Positions 50,501 to 59,864 are shown, counted from the stretch's first letter. The stretch: 64,000 nucleotides of DNA from JACCVL01 sp963695375 (GCA_963695375.1 OY968767.1:2666001-2730000); one strand, 5' to 3'. A program made the numbers and translations. The notes: generated by a model not told the origin, from the sequence alone.

Positions 50501-51761
50501 CGCTGTCCCCGCCGCGGAGCCTGTCCCTGGTCCCGACGTACGCCCTCCGCACCGGCTGCAGCCAGCGATGCTGGTCGCTGGCGCGCACCAGCCGGTGCGC
50601 GAGCCCGCCGTCCTTCCAGTAGTCCCGCTCCTCGCGGGTCCTGGCCAGCTCGTCGGTCAGCTGGTTGACCGTGAGACGCAGCTCGCGGGCGTCGGCTCCG
50701 TGTTCCGCGATCCCGGCCAGGTGCCGCAACACCCCGGTCAGCGCGTCCAGCGCCACCGGCAGCAGGTCGTCGGCGGTCAGCTCCTCGGGCTGCCGACCGT
50801 CCGGCTCCGGGCCCGGAAGCAGGTCGGCGACGTCACCGACGACGTCGTAGCCGGCCGCCTGCACCGCGTCGATCAGTTGCTGCGACCGCTTGGCCACCCA
50901 CTCGTGCTGGCCCGGCGGCAGCGTCGGACGCTCCGACGCCGGGACCACTCGCCGCGGCGACACGAGCAGGTCCTCGGCCAGGACCTGGCGGACGAGGTCG
51001 TCGTAGTGCCGCTGGGGGAAGCGGCCCTTGAGGGAGGTGTTCAGCCGGCGCAGCAGCTCGGCCTCAGCGACGCCGAGGGACACGTTGCGCGGCTCCACGT
51101 CGAGATCCAGGTCGATCCCGGACAGCCCGACCGCGGCGGCGAACCGCTCCCAGAGCTCGTGCGGCCCCGACCGCACCCGGGGCACGGTCACCAGGTGCAG
51201 CTGGTCGGACGGAACCACGGTCGCCCAGGTGCCGAGCACCGCCTCGGCGTCGTGCAGGCCCCAGAACAGGCTGCCGAAGGGCGCCGGTGCGTCCGGCCCG
51301 AGCCGGACCAGGTCGTCGACGAACGTGTCCAGGGTGACGTCGTGGCGGTGCTTGACGTGCTCCTGCCAGTCCGACGGCAACTGCCGGGCGAGGTCGCGGG
51401 CGGTGAATACCACGTGCACCTCGCGCGCCGCCGGACCGGACAGGGTGTCCGCGACGCGTCGCGCCTGCTCGGGCGTCACGCCGCCGAGCAGCTCGTTGGA
51501 CAGCACGACCGAGCCCTCGAAGGCGTCCACCCGCTCGGCCACCCGGTCCCAGGCGCCGAGCCACGGGCCGTCCGCCCGGCCGCCCCAGGCCATCTCCCGG
51601 ACGTCCAGCGTGGCGGCGAAGTGCTCGGTCGGCCGCTCCAGCGGGTAGAGCACGCCCGCGGCCCGCAGCGCTGCCCGGTTCCGCCAGAGCACGGCCTGCA
51701 GATAGGTCGTGCCGGTCTTGGGGGCGCCGACGTGCAGCACGGCCCTGGGCTGGTCGGACAC
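50493..51761 (-). CDS. Sulfotransferase-like protein (copy 4) with C-terminal coiled coil
   Basis: 422 residues. VLHVGAPKTGTTYLQAVLW is the phosphosulfate loop, VVFTARDLARQLPSDWQEHVKHR the 3'-phosphate region and NVSLGVAEAELLRRLN the shared motif. A heptad-rich tail (about 365-395, TVNQLTDELARTREERDYW) is absent from the other copies and may mediate oligomerisation. GTG start at 51761, 6 bases after the stop of copy 5. Confidence 0.85.
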   Translation of the reverse strand: MSDQPRAVLHVGAPKTGTTYLQAVLWRNRAALRAAGVLYPLERPTEHFAATLDVREMAWGGRADGPWLGAWDRVAERVDAFEGSVVLSNELLGGVTPEQARRVADTLSGPAAREVHVVFTARDLARQLPSDWQEHVKHRHDVTLDTFVDDLVRLGPDAPAPFGSLFWGLHDAEAVLGTWATVVPSDQLHLVTVPRVRSGPHELWERFAAAVGLSGIDLDLDVEPRNVSLGVAEAELLRRLNTSLKGRFPQRHYDDLVRQVLAEDLLVSPRRVVPASERPTLPPGQHEWVAKRSQQLIDAVQAAGYDVVGDVADLLPGPEPDGRQPEELTADDLLPVALDALTGVLRHLAGIAEHGADARELRLTVNQLTDELARTREERDYWKDGGLAHRLVRASDQHRWLQPVRRAYVGTRDRLRGGDSDG

Positions 51762-51767
51762 GCCGGG

Positions 51768-53033
51768 TTAGCCTCCCGCCGTCATCCGGCGGACCCGCCC
51801 CGCGGCCCGGCGCGCCAGCCCCACCGCGCGGCCCGCCGCCTGGCGCCCGGCCGACTGCGGCCCGGGCGCGTCGCCCGCACCGGTGCCGGCGCTCTTGCCG
51901 GGCGTCTTCGTCTTCGACCCGCCTTGGGTGTGCCGCCACGGCTTGCGCCGGTGCGCGCCATCGGCCTGCATCGTCAGCAGCAGAGCCGCCATCGACTTCA
52001 CCGCGGCGCGGGCGACCTCGGTGTCCGCCGCGTTCTCGGGGCGGGACGTGCCGGTGCCTGCTGGGTCCACCACCAGCTCGTCCAGGCTCCCGATCACCGG
52101 ATAGCCGCCCGCCTCCACCGCGGCCACGACCTCCTTGGCCCGTGCCGCCACCGGCTCGAGCGCGTCGGCGGGCAGCCGGATCTTGCCGCCGGACCCCTCC
52201 TGCCGGGTCAGCTCCTCGTGCAGGAACTGCTTGACCAGCGGTCCGTGCGCGCCCTTGCGCATCCGGCCGTCGAGCTCGTCGTTCACCCGACGCAGCAGCT
52301 CGGCCTCCGCCGGGTCGAGGCCGGGATTGGCCCGCACCTGCTTGGTGTCGTACCGATCCGGATCGGTGACGAACAGCGAGCTGAACCGGCGCCACAGCTC
52401 GTCCGGGTGCGCGCCGGACCGCGGCAGCGTGACGACGTGCAGCCGGTCGTTGGGAAGGTTCCGCGCCCACCGGTCGAGCAGCCGGCGGGTGTCGTGCACG
52501 CTCCAGAACAGCTGGCCGTAGTCCTCATCGTCGTCGCGCTCGAGCTTGGTGAGGAACTCGGTGAGGGTGAAGACCTTGCCGTTCTTGATCTGCTCCTGCC
52601 AGACGGCCGGCACCACCCGACCGAGGTCGCGCAGCGTGACGACCACGTGCACCTCGGCGTCGCCGAACGAGCCGAGCGCCCGGTCCACCTGCTCGGTGTC
52701 GCAGAAGGCCAGCCACTCGCAGGAGATGACCGAGGTGCCGGGCCACTCGCGCACCTCGGCGGCCAGCTTGTCCCAGGCGCCGTCGTGCCGGCCCCGGCCC
52801 TTGCGCTGGCGGTTCTTGCGCCGGTGCCGGCCGCGGAGGTCACCCGCCGCCGCGAAGTGCGGCGCCTCGCCGCGCCCGGGCACGAGCACGCCCGTCTTGC
52901 CCAGCCGTCGCTTGTTGGCCCACAGCACGCTCTGCAGGTAGGTGGTCCCCGTCTTGGGTGGCCCGATGTGCAGGAACACCCGCCTGGGTCCGCTCGGCGT
53001 GCCGGACCGTCCCGCCGGATCGTGCGCTGGCAC
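51768..53033 (-). CDS. Sulfotransferase-like protein (copy 5)
   Basis: 421 residues. FLHIGPPKTGTTYLQSVLW is at about 20-38; VVVTLRDLGRVVPAVWQEQIKNG and PGLDPAEAELLRRVNDEL match the paralogues. It is the most divergent copy: a basic insert (GRHRRKNRQRKGRGRH) follows the first strand and the C-terminus is Lys/Arg/Ala-rich. The GTG at 53033 follows GGAGAGGGGCG. It heads the four-gene cluster and is divergent from the GlfT2-like gene 85 bases away. Confidence 0.84.
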   Translation of the reverse strand: MPAHDPAGRSGTPSGPRRVFLHIGPPKTGTTYLQSVLWANKRRLGKTGVLVPGRGEAPHFAAAGDLRGRHRRKNRQRKGRGRHDGAWDKLAAEVREWPGTSVISCEWLAFCDTEQVDRALGSFGDAEVHVVVTLRDLGRVVPAVWQEQIKNGKVFTLTEFLTKLERDDDEDYGQLFWSVHDTRRLLDRWARNLPNDRLHVVTLPRSGAHPDELWRRFSSLFVTDPDRYDTKQVRANPGLDPAEAELLRRVNDELDGRMRKGAHGPLVKQFLHEELTRQEGSGGKIRLPADALEPVAARAKEVVAAVEAGGYPVIGSLDELVVDPAGTGTSRPENAADTEVARAAVKSMAALLLTMQADGAHRRKPWRHTQGGSKTKTPGKSAGTGAGDAPGPQSAGRQAAGRAVGLARRAAGRVRRMTAGG

Positions 53034-53105
53034 CGTACGCCCCTCTCCACATGGTCGGCCGCTGGCCGCCGGTCGGGGAGACCCTAGCCCGCGCGAACCG
53101 GCCGA

Positions 53106-53111
53106 TAGGCT
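53106..53111 (+). promoter_or_regulatory. Leaderless -10 element of the GlfT2-like gene
   Basis: TAGGCT ends 7 bases before ATG 53119, favouring this start over a GTG at 53152. Confidence 0.5.
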
Positions 53112-53118
53112 CCCCCCG

Positions 53119-55176
53119 ATGTCCCCGCTGCACCCGACCCTAGGACCTGACGTGACCGAACCAGCCTCCGCCACCACGCCTGCACTCGGGGAGCGGGTGC
53201 TCCAGCGGGTCGTGATGCCGCTCGACGGAGACCACGACATCCTCCCGCTCTATCTCGAGTCGGCGCAGAACGGCGCCGCGGACGAGGTGCAGGAGTCGAT
53301 CGGGGCGGGCGCAGCCGGCCAGTCCGGCGGCAACGCGCACCCGCCGGCCGGCGGCTCCCGTAGCGGCGCGCTCGGCGCCGCCGTGTCCAGTGCGGCCAGC
53401 GTGACCGGTCGGCACAGCATGCGGGTCGAGGACGGCGACATCTTGTCCCTCGGGACCTACTTCAACGCCTTCCCGGCCGGTTACTGGCAGCGCTGGACCA
53501 ACCTGCGGTCGGTGACGCTGCGGCTGACCGTGACCGGCAGCGGGACCGTCGTGGTGCAGCGCTCCACGTCCAAGGGACACGTCATGCGGGTGGACTCGAC
53601 CCGGATCGAGGGCTCCGGCACGCAGACGGTGGAGTTCGAGCTGCCGCTGAAGAACTTCATCGACGGTGGGTGGTACTGGTTCGACCTGGCCGCCGACGGC
53701 GCGAACGTGGAGCTCGTCTCCGGTGAGTGGGTGGCGCAGACAGACCGGACCACGCCGGGCACGCTCAGCGTGGGCATCACGACGATGAACCGACCGACCT
53801 TCTGCGTCGACCAGCTGGTGGCGCTGTCCGAGCAGGAGGGCGTGCTCGCCGTCCTGGACGAGATCCTGGTCATCGACCAGGGCACCCAGAAGGTCGTCGA
53901 CGACGCTCGATACCCCGACGTCGCCGAGCGGCTCGGCGACCGGCTGCGGGTCATCGAGCAGGCCAACCTCGGCGGGTCCGGCGGCTTCTCCCGGGCCATG
54001 GACGAGACCGCCGGCAAGGGCGTCAGCACGTACTGCCTGCTGCTCGACGACGACGTGGTGTGCGAGCCGGAGGGGATCCTGCGTGCCGCCACGTTCGCCG
54101 ACCTGTGCCGGACGTCGACCATCGTCGGCGGCCAGATGCTCAGCCTGTACGACCGCTGCGTGCTGCACGCGTTCGGCGAGGCCGTCGCGCAGTACCGCTG
54201 GTTCTGGGGACCGGCGCCGGGCACCTTCCACGGCATGGACTTCGGCCGGCGCAGCATGCGCTCGACCCCCTGGCTGCACCGCCGCATCGACGTCGACTAC
54301 AACGGCTGGTGGATGTGCCTGATCCCCACCGATGTGATCCGCAAGATCGGGCTGTCGGCGCCGATGTTCCTCAAATGGGACGACGCCGAGTACGGCCTGC
54401 GCGCCCGGGACGCGGGGCACCCGACCGTGACCCTGCCCGGCGCCGCGGTCTGGCACGTGCCGTGGCACGAGAAGGACGACACCCTCGACTGGCAGGCCTA
54501 CTTCCACCGCCGCAACCGGATCTCGTCGGCGTTGCTGCACTCGCCGTACGAGCACGGTGGCCGGCTGCTGCTGGAGAGCTTCGAGACCCAGGTCAAGCAC
54601 CTGCTCGCGATGCAGTACTCCGCGGCCGAGATGGGGCTGCTGGCGATCGAGGACCTGCTCGACGGTCCGGAGCGGATGCACCGCGACGTCGCGCACCGGG
54701 TGCACGAGCTGCGCGAGCTGCGCAAGAACTACCCGGACTCCCAGGCCGCCGACGACGTGGAGAAGTTCCCGCCGGCCCGGCGGAAGAAGCCACCCCGTCG
54801 CGGGAACTCGCCGATGGCGCCGAGCGGCAAGGTGGGGCTGTTGCGCAGCGTGGGTCTCGGAATGGTGCGCCAGGTGAAGCCGGTGCGGGACATGTCCCGC
54901 ACCAACCCTGAGCTCTCGGTGCCGCACCTGTACCTGCAGTGGTGGCGGCTGGCCCAGGTGGACAGCGCGCTGGTCTCCGGGGCCGACGGGGCGACCGTCT
55001 CGTGGTACCAGCGGGACCCGGAGAAGTTCCGTGACCTGCTCAAGCGGTCCACCCTGCTGCACATGCAGCTGTGGCGACGGTGGTCGGAGCTGACCGAGCA
55101 GTACCGCCAGGCGCTGCCCGAGCTGACCTCGTCGGAGACGTGGCGGCACACCATCGAGAGCTACGACCGGGACTGA
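53119..55176 (+). CDS. glfT2: GlfT2-like galactofuranosyltransferase
   Basis: 685 residues. An N-terminal beta-sandwich domain (about 95-205) precedes a GT-A domain with LLLDDDVVCEPEG (DDD near 310) as the metal site and the acceptor-site KWDDAEYGLRA near 420; HVPWHEKDD includes the catalytic-region His. The C-terminal helical domain follows. This layout is that of mycobacterial GlfT2, the bifunctional enzyme extending the galactofuran of arabinogalactan from UDP-Galf. A Gal-f polymer in the wall is implied. ATG 53119 is supported by the hexamer above. Confidence 0.88.
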   Translation: MSPLHPTLGPDVTEPASATTPALGERVLQRVVMPLDGDHDILPLYLESAQNGAADEVQESIGAGAAGQSGGNAHPPAGGSRSGALGAAVSSAASVTGRHSMRVEDGDILSLGTYFNAFPAGYWQRWTNLRSVTLRLTVTGSGTVVVQRSTSKGHVMRVDSTRIEGSGTQTVEFELPLKNFIDGGWYWFDLAADGANVELVSGEWVAQTDRTTPGTLSVGITTMNRPTFCVDQLVALSEQEGVLAVLDEILVIDQGTQKVVDDARYPDVAERLGDRLRVIEQANLGGSGGFSRAMDETAGKGVSTYCLLLDDDVVCEPEGILRAATFADLCRTSTIVGGQMLSLYDRCVLHAFGEAVAQYRWFWGPAPGTFHGMDFGRRSMRSTPWLHRRIDVDYNGWWMCLIPTDVIRKIGLSAPMFLKWDDAEYGLRARDAGHPTVTLPGAAVWHVPWHEKDDTLDWQAYFHRRNRISSALLHSPYEHGGRLLLESFETQVKHLLAMQYSAAEMGLLAIEDLLDGPERMHRDVAHRVHELRELRKNYPDSQAADDVEKFPPARRKKPPRRGNSPMAPSGKVGLLRSVGLGMVRQVKPVRDMSRTNPELSVPHLYLQWWRLAQVDSALVSGADGATVSWYQRDPEKFRDLLKRSTLLHMQLWRRWSELTEQYRQALPELTSSETWRHTIESYDRD

Positions 55177-55182
55177 GTCCCT

Positions 55183-55208
55183 CGGCGCGGCCGGCTACCC
55201 CCGCGCCG
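55183..55208. terminator. Possible bidirectional hairpin between convergent genes
   Basis: CGGCGCGG and CCGCGCCG form an 8-bp GC stem around a 10-base loop just past the GlfT2-like stop, overlapping the last codons of the amidohydrolase. There is no T tract, so it is weak as an intrinsic terminator. Confidence 0.3.
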
Positions 55209-56856
55209 CGTCGCGCTCGTGGACGACGCGACCGTCGACGGCTGTCAGGTCCACCCGGGCGAGCTCCAGCTCGGCGGCGGGGGCCGCGAAGACGTCGCGA
55301 TCGAGGACCACCAGGTCACCACGGCCGCCGAGGCGGAGCCTGCCGGCGTCGTCGTCGTGCGTCACGTAGGCCGACCCGGCCGTGTACGCGGTCATCGCCG
55401 CGGCCATGCTGAGTGCCTGCTCGGCCAGCAGCGGCGGCCCCGACGTGCCGGGCTCGACCCGGGTGGTGGCCACCTTCAGCGCCTGCAGCGGGTCCGGCGT
55501 GGAGACCGGCCAGTCCGAGCCGCACGCCAGCATGGTCCCCCGCCGGTGCAGCTCGCCGAACGGGTACTGCCAGCCGGACCGCTCCGGGCCGAGCAGGGGC
55601 AGCGTGAGCTCGGTCATCTGCGGCTCGTTGCAGGCCCACAGGGCCTGCATGTTGGCTGCCACGTCCAGCTCGGCGAAACGGCCGACGTCGTCGGGATGCA
55701 CCACCTGGAGGTGGGCGAGCTGGTGCCGCCCCGCGCTCGGCCCGTTCGCGGCGCGGGCCGCGGCGAAGGCGTCGAGCGCGTCGCGAACCGCCCGGTCCCC
55801 GATCGCGTGGACGTGCACCTGGAAGCCCTCGGCGTCCAGCGCGACCACGGCCGCGCGGAGCAGGTCGGGGTCGACGAACGCCCGGCCGGTGCCCGCCGTC
55901 GGCCGTCCATCGGCGTCGAGGAACGGCTCCAGCATCGCCGCGGTGAAGCCCTCGACCACGCCGTCGAGCATCACCTTGACCGCCAGCGGCCGGAACCGGC
56001 CGACCGTGCCGGTGGCCCGTTGCTCGACCAGGTCGGGAATCTGCTCGAGCCCGCGGTCCCGGTCCCACCACAGGGCGCCGGTGACCCGTCCGGTGAGCCG
56101 GTCCTCGCGGGCCGCCTGCACATAGGTGGACCAGAGGTCCCCGGACCCGGCGTAGTCACCCACGATCGCGTCCTGCCAGGCCACCACGCCGTACCCGTGC
56201 AGCTGGTCCTGTGCCAGCAGCAGCGCGTCGAGCCGCAGCGCCGCGGTCGCCGGCGGCACCAGTCGGCCGACCAGGTCCATGGCGCCCTCGTGCAGCATCC
56301 CGGTCGGCTCGCCGTTGGCGTCCCGCTCGATTCGCCCGTCGGCCGGGTCCGGGGTGGTTCGGTCGACGCCGGCGAGCGTCAGCGCCCTGCCGTTCACCCA
56401 GGCGCCGTGCCGGTCCCGGTTGGGCAGGTACGCGGGCCGGTCGGACACCACCCGGTCGAGCCGCTCCCGGGTCGGGACGCCCCCCGCGAAGGCCGCCATC
56501 GACCAGCCGCCGCCGAGGACCCACGGGTCGTCCGGCCGGCTGCGGGCATACCGTCCGATCGCGTCGACGTAGGCCTGCTCGTCCACCGGCACCCGGGACA
56601 GGTCACAGCGCAACGCGTCGAGGCCGGCGTGCACCGGGTGCACGTGCGCGTCGATGAAGCCGGGGAGTGCCAGCCGTCCGGCCAGGTCGATCACCCGAGT
56701 GCCGGGGCCGATCCACGGATCGACCTCGTCGTGCCGGCCGACCGCCACCACCCGGCCGGCCGCGATCGCCACGGCCTCGGCGTCCGGCGCGTCGGACCGC
56801 CCGGTCCACACCGGGCCGCCGCGTGCCACCAGGTCTGCCACGTCTCCCACGACCAC
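55195..56856 (-). CDS. Amidohydrolase family 3 protein (YtcJ/AepA-like)
   Basis: 553-residue TIM-barrel metal-dependent hydrolase. The N-terminal beta-sandwich leads to GFIDAHVHPVHAGLDA; QVHVHAIGDRAV and CGSDWPVSTPDPL supply later metal/catalytic residues; the composite C-terminal sandwich is present. The substrate is unknown (amide, urea or carbamate-type bonds). GTG 56856 follows GAGGAGGCAC. It is convergent with glfT2 and divergent from the SGNH esterase gene across an inverted repeat. Confidence 0.9.
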   Translation of the reverse strand: MVVGDVADLVARGGPVWTGRSDAPDAEAVAIAAGRVVAVGRHDEVDPWIGPGTRVIDLAGRLALPGFIDAHVHPVHAGLDALRCDLSRVPVDEQAYVDAIGRYARSRPDDPWVLGGGWSMAAFAGGVPTRERLDRVVSDRPAYLPNRDRHGAWVNGRALTLAGVDRTTPDPADGRIERDANGEPTGMLHEGAMDLVGRLVPPATAALRLDALLLAQDQLHGYGVVAWQDAIVGDYAGSGDLWSTYVQAAREDRLTGRVTGALWWDRDRGLEQIPDLVEQRATGTVGRFRPLAVKVMLDGVVEGFTAAMLEPFLDADGRPTAGTGRAFVDPDLLRAAVVALDAEGFQVHVHAIGDRAVRDALDAFAAARAANGPSAGRHQLAHLQVVHPDDVGRFAELDVAANMQALWACNEPQMTELTLPLLGPERSGWQYPFGELHRRGTMLACGSDWPVSTPDPLQALKVATTRVEPGTSGPPLLAEQALSMAAAMTAYTAGSAYVTHDDDAGRLRLGGRGDLVVLDRDVFAAPAAELELARVDLTAVDGRVVHERDAARG

Positions 56857-56900
56857 GCCGTGCCTCCTCCTCGCCACCCGCTGCACTCCCCCGCACGACC

Positions 56901-56942
56901 GATGATGCATTCCCGCTGCGCGAGCGACCGGAATGCATCATC
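56901..56942. repeat. Perfect 13-bp inverted repeat in a divergent promoter region
   Basis: GATGATGCATTCC and GGAATGCATCATC are perfect reverse complements separated by 16 bases; within the loop CGCT/AGCG could extend the stem. It lies between the start of the amidohydrolase (56856) and the -10 hexamer of the SGNH gene (56966), an operator-like site, but could equally be a dispersed hairpin element. Confidence 0.9.
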
Positions 56943-56965
56943 GCCGGTCCGGTGGCGGCCGCACG

Positions 56966-56971
56966 TAATCT
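56966..56971 (+). promoter_or_regulatory. Leaderless -10 element of the SGNH esterase gene
   Basis: TAATCT lies 7 bases before the ATG at 56979. A GAGG within the spacer could also serve a short leader. Confidence 0.5.
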
Positions 56972-56978
56972 CGAGGGC

Positions 56979-58007
56979 ATGTCTCGTCGGCTCGTCGTCC
57001 TGCTCGCGCTCCTCGGCGCGGTCGTCGGCGGCCTGGTCGCGGCGGGCGTGACCGACCCCGGTCCCGGTGACCCGGGCGGGCAGCCGGCCGAGCCCCGGAC
57101 GGCCCGCCCCGACCGGACCGGACCCCGGACCGGTGCGCCTCTGTCGACTCCGGTGGGCCGGTACGTCGCGCTCGGTGATTCGTTCACCGCCGGCCCACTG
57201 ATCCCCTACGTCGACGCGCGCCGGACCGCCTGCCTGCGCTCGAGTGCCAACTACCCGGCCGTCCTGGCGAGCTGGCTCGGCGCGGACCTCGTCGACGCCA
57301 GCTGCTCCGGCGCCGACACCTCCGACCTGGCCGGCCGGCAGCTGGCGGCGGTCACGCCGGCGACCGACCTGGTCACGGTCGGGACTGGCGGCAACGACTT
57401 CGGCGTCTTCGGCAGCCTGGTCCGCCGTTGCCCCGACCTGGCGGCGACCGACCCGGCCGGTGCCCCCTGCCGGGAGGCGTTCACCCGGCCGGACGGCACC
57501 GACGACCTGCTGGCCAGGGTGCGGCGGGTGGAGACGCGCCTGGTCACGGCGCTGCGCACCGTCGCTGGGCGGGCGCCGGACGCGGTCGTCGCGGTCATCG
57601 GCTACCCCCGGATCGTGCCCGCGAGCGGCACCTGCGCCGCGCTACCGTTCGCCGCCGGTGACTACCGCTGGGCCGACCGGGTCGAGCGCGCGCTCAACAC
57701 CTCGCTCGCGGCCGCGGCCGCGCGGGCGGGAGCCCACTACGTCGACACCTACGGCCCGTCCCGCGGACACGACGCCTGCTCCCCGGCAGCCTGGGTCAAC
57801 GGCGGCGCGACCAGCCCGACCCGGGCCCTCGCCTTCCACCCGTACGCCGCCGGGATGCGAGCCACCGCGGCCGCGGCGCTCCGGTCGCTCGTCGGACGCG
57901 GGCCGACCCCCGAGATGCAGCAGCGAGCCGAGCAGCTGACCACCCGTCGCCCGCCGGGGACGCTCACGCTGCGGGACCAGCGGGTGCTCGCGGCGCTGTT
58001 CGGCTGA
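56979..58007 (+). CDS. Secreted SGNH/GDSL-type esterase
   Basis: 342 residues. A hydrophobic N-terminal segment (about 4-23) is a signal peptide or anchor. The nucleophile Ser is in ALGDSFTAG, block III is TVGTGGNDFG, and the catalytic His is in AFHPYAAGM. Six Cys in the positions known from Streptomyces GDSL lipases (such as ACLRSS, DASCSG, RRCPDL, PCREAF, GTCAAL, DACSPAAW) suggest three disulfides, supporting export. Substrate: probably an acyl ester of a lipid or wall glycan. Confidence 0.9.
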   Translation: MSRRLVVLLALLGAVVGGLVAAGVTDPGPGDPGGQPAEPRTARPDRTGPRTGAPLSTPVGRYVALGDSFTAGPLIPYVDARRTACLRSSANYPAVLASWLGADLVDASCSGADTSDLAGRQLAAVTPATDLVTVGTGGNDFGVFGSLVRRCPDLAATDPAGAPCREAFTRPDGTDDLLARVRRVETRLVTALRTVAGRAPDAVVAVIGYPRIVPASGTCAALPFAAGDYRWADRVERALNTSLAAAAARAGAHYVDTYGPSRGHDACSPAAWVNGGATSPTRALAFHPYAAGMRATAAAALRSLVGRGPTPEMQQRAEQLTTRRPPGTLTLRDQRVLAALFG

Positions 58008-58016
58008 GCCGGCCGC

Positions 58017-58976
58017 TCACGCCTGGAGCGCGGAGCGGGCGCCGGCCACGTCCCGCGCCATCTGGTCCACCAGCTCCTCCACCGTCTCGAACCGCACCTG
58101 GCCGCGCAGGCGGGTCCGGAAGGCCACCTCCACCGGCACGCCGTAGAGCTCGAGGTCGTCCCGGTCGAGCACGTAGGCCTCCACCCGCCGGTCGGCTCCC
58201 CCGAAGGTCGGGTTGGTGCCGACGCTGATCGCGGCCGGCATCGCGGTGCCGCCGGAGTCGTCGGTCCGGCGCAGCGTGCCGGCGTACACCCCGTCGGCCG
58301 GCACCGCCACCAGACCGGACGCGGGCACGTTCGCGGTGGGGTAGCCGAGCTGGCGACCGCGGCGGTCGCCCTCGACCACGACGCCCTCGACGGCGTGGTC
58401 ACGGCCGAGGATCTCCGCCGCCTGGTGGACGTCGCCGGCGCTGATGGCCGTCCGGGCCGCGCTGGAGGACCAGGGCGCCGATCCGCTCCGGCCGGCCAGG
58501 TCGAGCGGCTCGACGGTGAAGCCGTGGCCAGCCCCCTCGGTCCGCAGCGTGTCGACGGTGCCCGCCGCCCGGGCGCCGAACCGGAAGTCGGCGCCGACCA
58601 CCACCGCGCCGGCGTGCAGCGCGTCCACCAGGACCCGTCGGACGAACTCCTCGGGCGACCAGGCCGCCACCCCGCGGTCGAAGGTCATCGCCAGCACGTC
58701 GTCGGCGCCGGCCGCAGTCAGCAGCGCGACCCGCTGGGCCAGGCCGGTCAGCTGCTGCGGTGCCCGGTCGGGTGCGAGGACGGCCATCGGGTGCGGATCG
58801 AAGGTCACCGCCACCACCGGCGCGTGCCCGTCCCGCCGGCCCCCCAGCCGCCAGGCCGTCTTCACCGCCTGCTCGAGGACCAGCCGGTGCCCCCGGTGGA
58901 CGCCGTCGAAGTTGCCCACGGTGACCACCGTCGGGCCTTCGATCTCGACCGCGCTCAACCGTCGCCAGACGCTCAC
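58017..58976 (-). CDS. ribF: Bifunctional riboflavin kinase/FAD synthetase
   Basis: 319 residues making FMN and FAD from riboflavin. The N-terminal adenylyltransferase domain has VTVGNFDGVHRGHR (HxGH-type motif) and VGADFRFGARAAG. The C-terminal riboflavin kinase domain has GRDHAVEGVVVEGDRRGRQLGYPTANV. GTG 58976 is preceded by GGGAGGG at a somewhat long spacing. It is normally adjacent to truB, here 3.8 kb away. Confidence 0.96.
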   Translation of the reverse strand: MSVWRRLSAVEIEGPTVVTVGNFDGVHRGHRLVLEQAVKTAWRLGGRRDGHAPVVAVTFDPHPMAVLAPDRAPQQLTGLAQRVALLTAAGADDVLAMTFDRGVAAWSPEEFVRRVLVDALHAGAVVVGADFRFGARAAGTVDTLRTEGAGHGFTVEPLDLAGRSGSAPWSSSAARTAISAGDVHQAAEILGRDHAVEGVVVEGDRRGRQLGYPTANVPASGLVAVPADGVYAGTLRRTDDSGGTAMPAAISVGTNPTFGGADRRVEAYVLDRDDLELYGVPVEVAFRTRLRGQVRFETVEELVDQMARDVAGARSALQA

Positions 58977-59009
58977 CCGGCAAACCCTCCCACGAGCCCG
59001 GACCGGTGG

Positions 59010-59861
59010 TCAGCCGAGCCGGGCCGCCTCCCGCGCCCGGTCTCGGGCGGCTTCGTACCGGGCCAGCGTCACCGCACCAGCCACCGTCATCACCAGGCCG
59101 ACGGCGGCGGGGACCAGCCAGCCGGTGCGCACCTCGTCACCGAGCACCCACACCCCGACCACGGCCGGAGCGACGGTCTGGAGCACGATCATCGGCGCCG
59201 TGGCCGCGGTCACCGCGCCCCGCTGCAGCGCCAGCGAGTAGAGCAGGAACGCCAGGGCGCCCGCCACGGGCAGCAGGTACGCAGCCGGGGCGGTCAGCAC
59301 CGCGGACAGCGATGCGGTGGGCAGCAGCCGCGCCGCCAGCGCCGTGGTCGCGAAGCCGAGGCCGGCGAGCCCGCTCAGGACCATGGTGGCCGCCGCGCCG
59401 GCTCCCCGGCCGGCGACGGCACCGACCGCAATCAGGGTCGCGACCGCGATCGCGAGCGCGAGGTTCAGCGTGTCGTTGGCCCGCTCCTCCCCCGCGGCCC
59501 CGGCCGCCGCGGTCAGCAGCGCCAGGCCGACGCAGACCCCGACCACCGCGAGCCACTCCGCCCGCACCAGCCGGTCCCGGAACACGCGGACCGCCAGCAG
59601 CGCGGTGATCGACAGGCTGGCGGCGATGCCGGCCTGGGCGAGGAAGAGCGGCAGCAACCGGATGGCCACCAGGTGCAGTACGAATCCGACCAGGTTCAGC
59701 GCGATCGCGGCGACGAAAGCGGGCTGGCGCAGCAGCCGGCCGAGCAGGCGCGGGTCGAGAGCGTGCGCGGTCGGCACCCGGCGGGACCCGACCGCCTGCA
59801 GGACCGCGGAGCCGCCGAAGACGACCGCTGCGAGCAGCGCCGCGGCGAGCCCGAGAGTCAC
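59010..59861 (-). CDS. DMT/EamA-type membrane transporter
   Basis: 283 residues with nine to ten helices in two EamA-like halves. The substrate is unknown; family members export metabolites or transport Mg2+ (NIPA-like). GTG start 3 bases after the stop of the Pcs-like gene, so probably one transcript. Confidence 0.82.
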   Translation of the reverse strand: MTLGLAAALLAAVVFGGSAVLQAVGSRRVPTAHALDPRLLGRLLRQPAFVAAIALNLVGFVLHLVAIRLLPLFLAQAGIAASLSITALLAVRVFRDRLVRAEWLAVVGVCVGLALLTAAAGAAGEERANDTLNLALAIAVATLIAVGAVAGRGAGAAATMVLSGLAGLGFATTALAARLLPTASLSAVLTAPAAYLLPVAGALAFLLYSLALQRGAVTAATAPMIVLQTVAPAVVGVWVLGDEVRTGWLVPAAVGLVMTVAGAVTLARYEAARDRAREAARLG

Positions 59862-59864
59862 GGG

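Noticed and set aside
53140..55149. Minus-strand open frame opposite the GlfT2-like gene
   Set aside because: Arg/Gln/His-rich shadow of a conserved glycosyltransferase.
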